A DNA stretch of 20,726 nucleotides from CAZJFH01 sp964545205 (GTDB taxonomy: Bacteria; Pseudomonadota; Alphaproteobacteria; Rhodospirillales; Magnetospirillaceae), in assembly GCA_964545205.1 (NCBI GenBank), contig CAZJFH010000082.1:1-20726 (forward strand), written 5' to 3'. The notes below the pieces were generated by a model. It was not told the DNA's origin and searched no databases. It saw only the letters and a program-made list of their open reading frames with translations. Below are positions 20,380 to 20,726 of this stretch, piece after piece (the stretch's first letter is position 1; each line of letters begins with the position of its first letter). The translations under genes were made by a program, and so were the position numbers.

Positions 20380-20726
20380 TCAAAGCCCGGGAACGCTCCG
20401 GCGCAGCAGCTCGATCACCGCCGGGCCGGCGGCCTCGGCGACCAGCCCGGCGAGGCGCCCCCAGCGGCCGTCGAGGCTGCCCGCCGGCACGTCGTTGGCC
20501 TGGCTGATGCGGCCGAGTTCGGCGCCGGCGCCGTCGTGCACGGACCACACCACGGTGACGCGGTCGGCGCCGGCCGCGCCCGGGCTCACGGCGACGGCGA
20601 GGCGGATCTCGGCGGCGGCGCCGTCCGCGACCACCGGCAGGCCGGCGGCGCGCAGGCCGCCGGCCATCGCCGCGGTCAGCGCGGCGGCGCCGTCGCCCGG
20701 CGCCGCGGTCACCGCGCGCACGCTGA
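20380..20726 (-). CDS. Uncharacterised protein, C-terminal part (cut by window edge)
   Basis: About 115 residues of an open frame that runs off the right edge, so this is the 3' end of a longer gene. A GTG near the edge is not a trustworthy start. The visible part reads as an alpha/beta protein with VTVVWSVHDGAGAELGRISQ and ANDVPAGSLDGRWGRLAG, followed by a helical end. I do not recognise the family. A hairpin, CCGGGCT (20374-20380) with AGCCCGG (20384-20390), straddles the stop codon and might help termination. It reads towards prs, with 108 bases between its stop and the prs start. Confidence 0.6.
   Translation of the reverse strand, partial: SVRAVTAAPGDGAAALTAAMAGGLRAAGLPVVADGAAAEIRLAVAVSPGAAGADRVTVVWSVHDGAGAELGRISQANDVPAGSLDGRWGRLAGLVAEAAGPAVIELLRRSVPGL

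Overview
The window looks like ordinary chromosome from a high-GC alphaproteobacterium. The leuC-leuD-leuB-asd order and the prs-rplY-pth-ychF order are both common in Rhodospirillales-type genomes, most third codon positions are G or C, and Shine-Dalgarno sites are typical (GGAGG-like). The species cannot be fixed from the sequence alone.

Layout. 1-3463: leuC, leuD and leuB (leucine biosynthesis, + strand), bracketed by two similar G/C-rich hairpins, with a long inverted repeat between leuD and leuB. 3507-4327: three small genes (a Cys-rich metallothionein-like protein, an HNH-type protein and a two-helix membrane protein). 4406-5766: a promoter, a 40-residue Thr/Lys-rich leader peptide, an intrinsic terminator, asd and a strong terminator. 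5860-9354: a hypothetical protein, an exported Sel1-repeat protein, a DUF2293-like protein, a membrane protein with a CPTC motif and a FUSC-type membrane protein. 9360-12475: a visibly AT-richer segment with an exported protein, a small zinc ribbon and a PAS-PAS-PAS-GGDEF diguanylate cyclase, ending at the 3' end of a tRNA-Gln gene. 12641-16722: ligD (end-joining DNA ligase) and two exported proteins, one with PRC-barrel domains. 16768-20726: ychF, pth, rplY and prs on the - strand, then the 3' end of another gene cut by the window edge.

The most interesting item is the region before asd. The asd product, aspartate-semialdehyde dehydrogenase, feeds threonine, lysine, methionine and isoleucine. 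Upstream lies a short, well-initiated reading frame that ends in eight ACC threonine codons and three lysine codons. A 12-bp terminator follows it, with a competing 7-bp antiterminator pairing positioned just after the leader stop codon. This is the architecture of a ribosome-mediated transcription attenuator responding to threonine and lysine. I do not know of it being described for asd in this bacterial group.

Other points of note: two copies of a CACAGAGGCACAGAGACAC inverted repeat 17 kb apart; a possible genomic-island scar beside tRNA-Gln; ligD with no ku nearby; and an 11-base stop/start overlap coupling the zinc ribbon to the exported protein.
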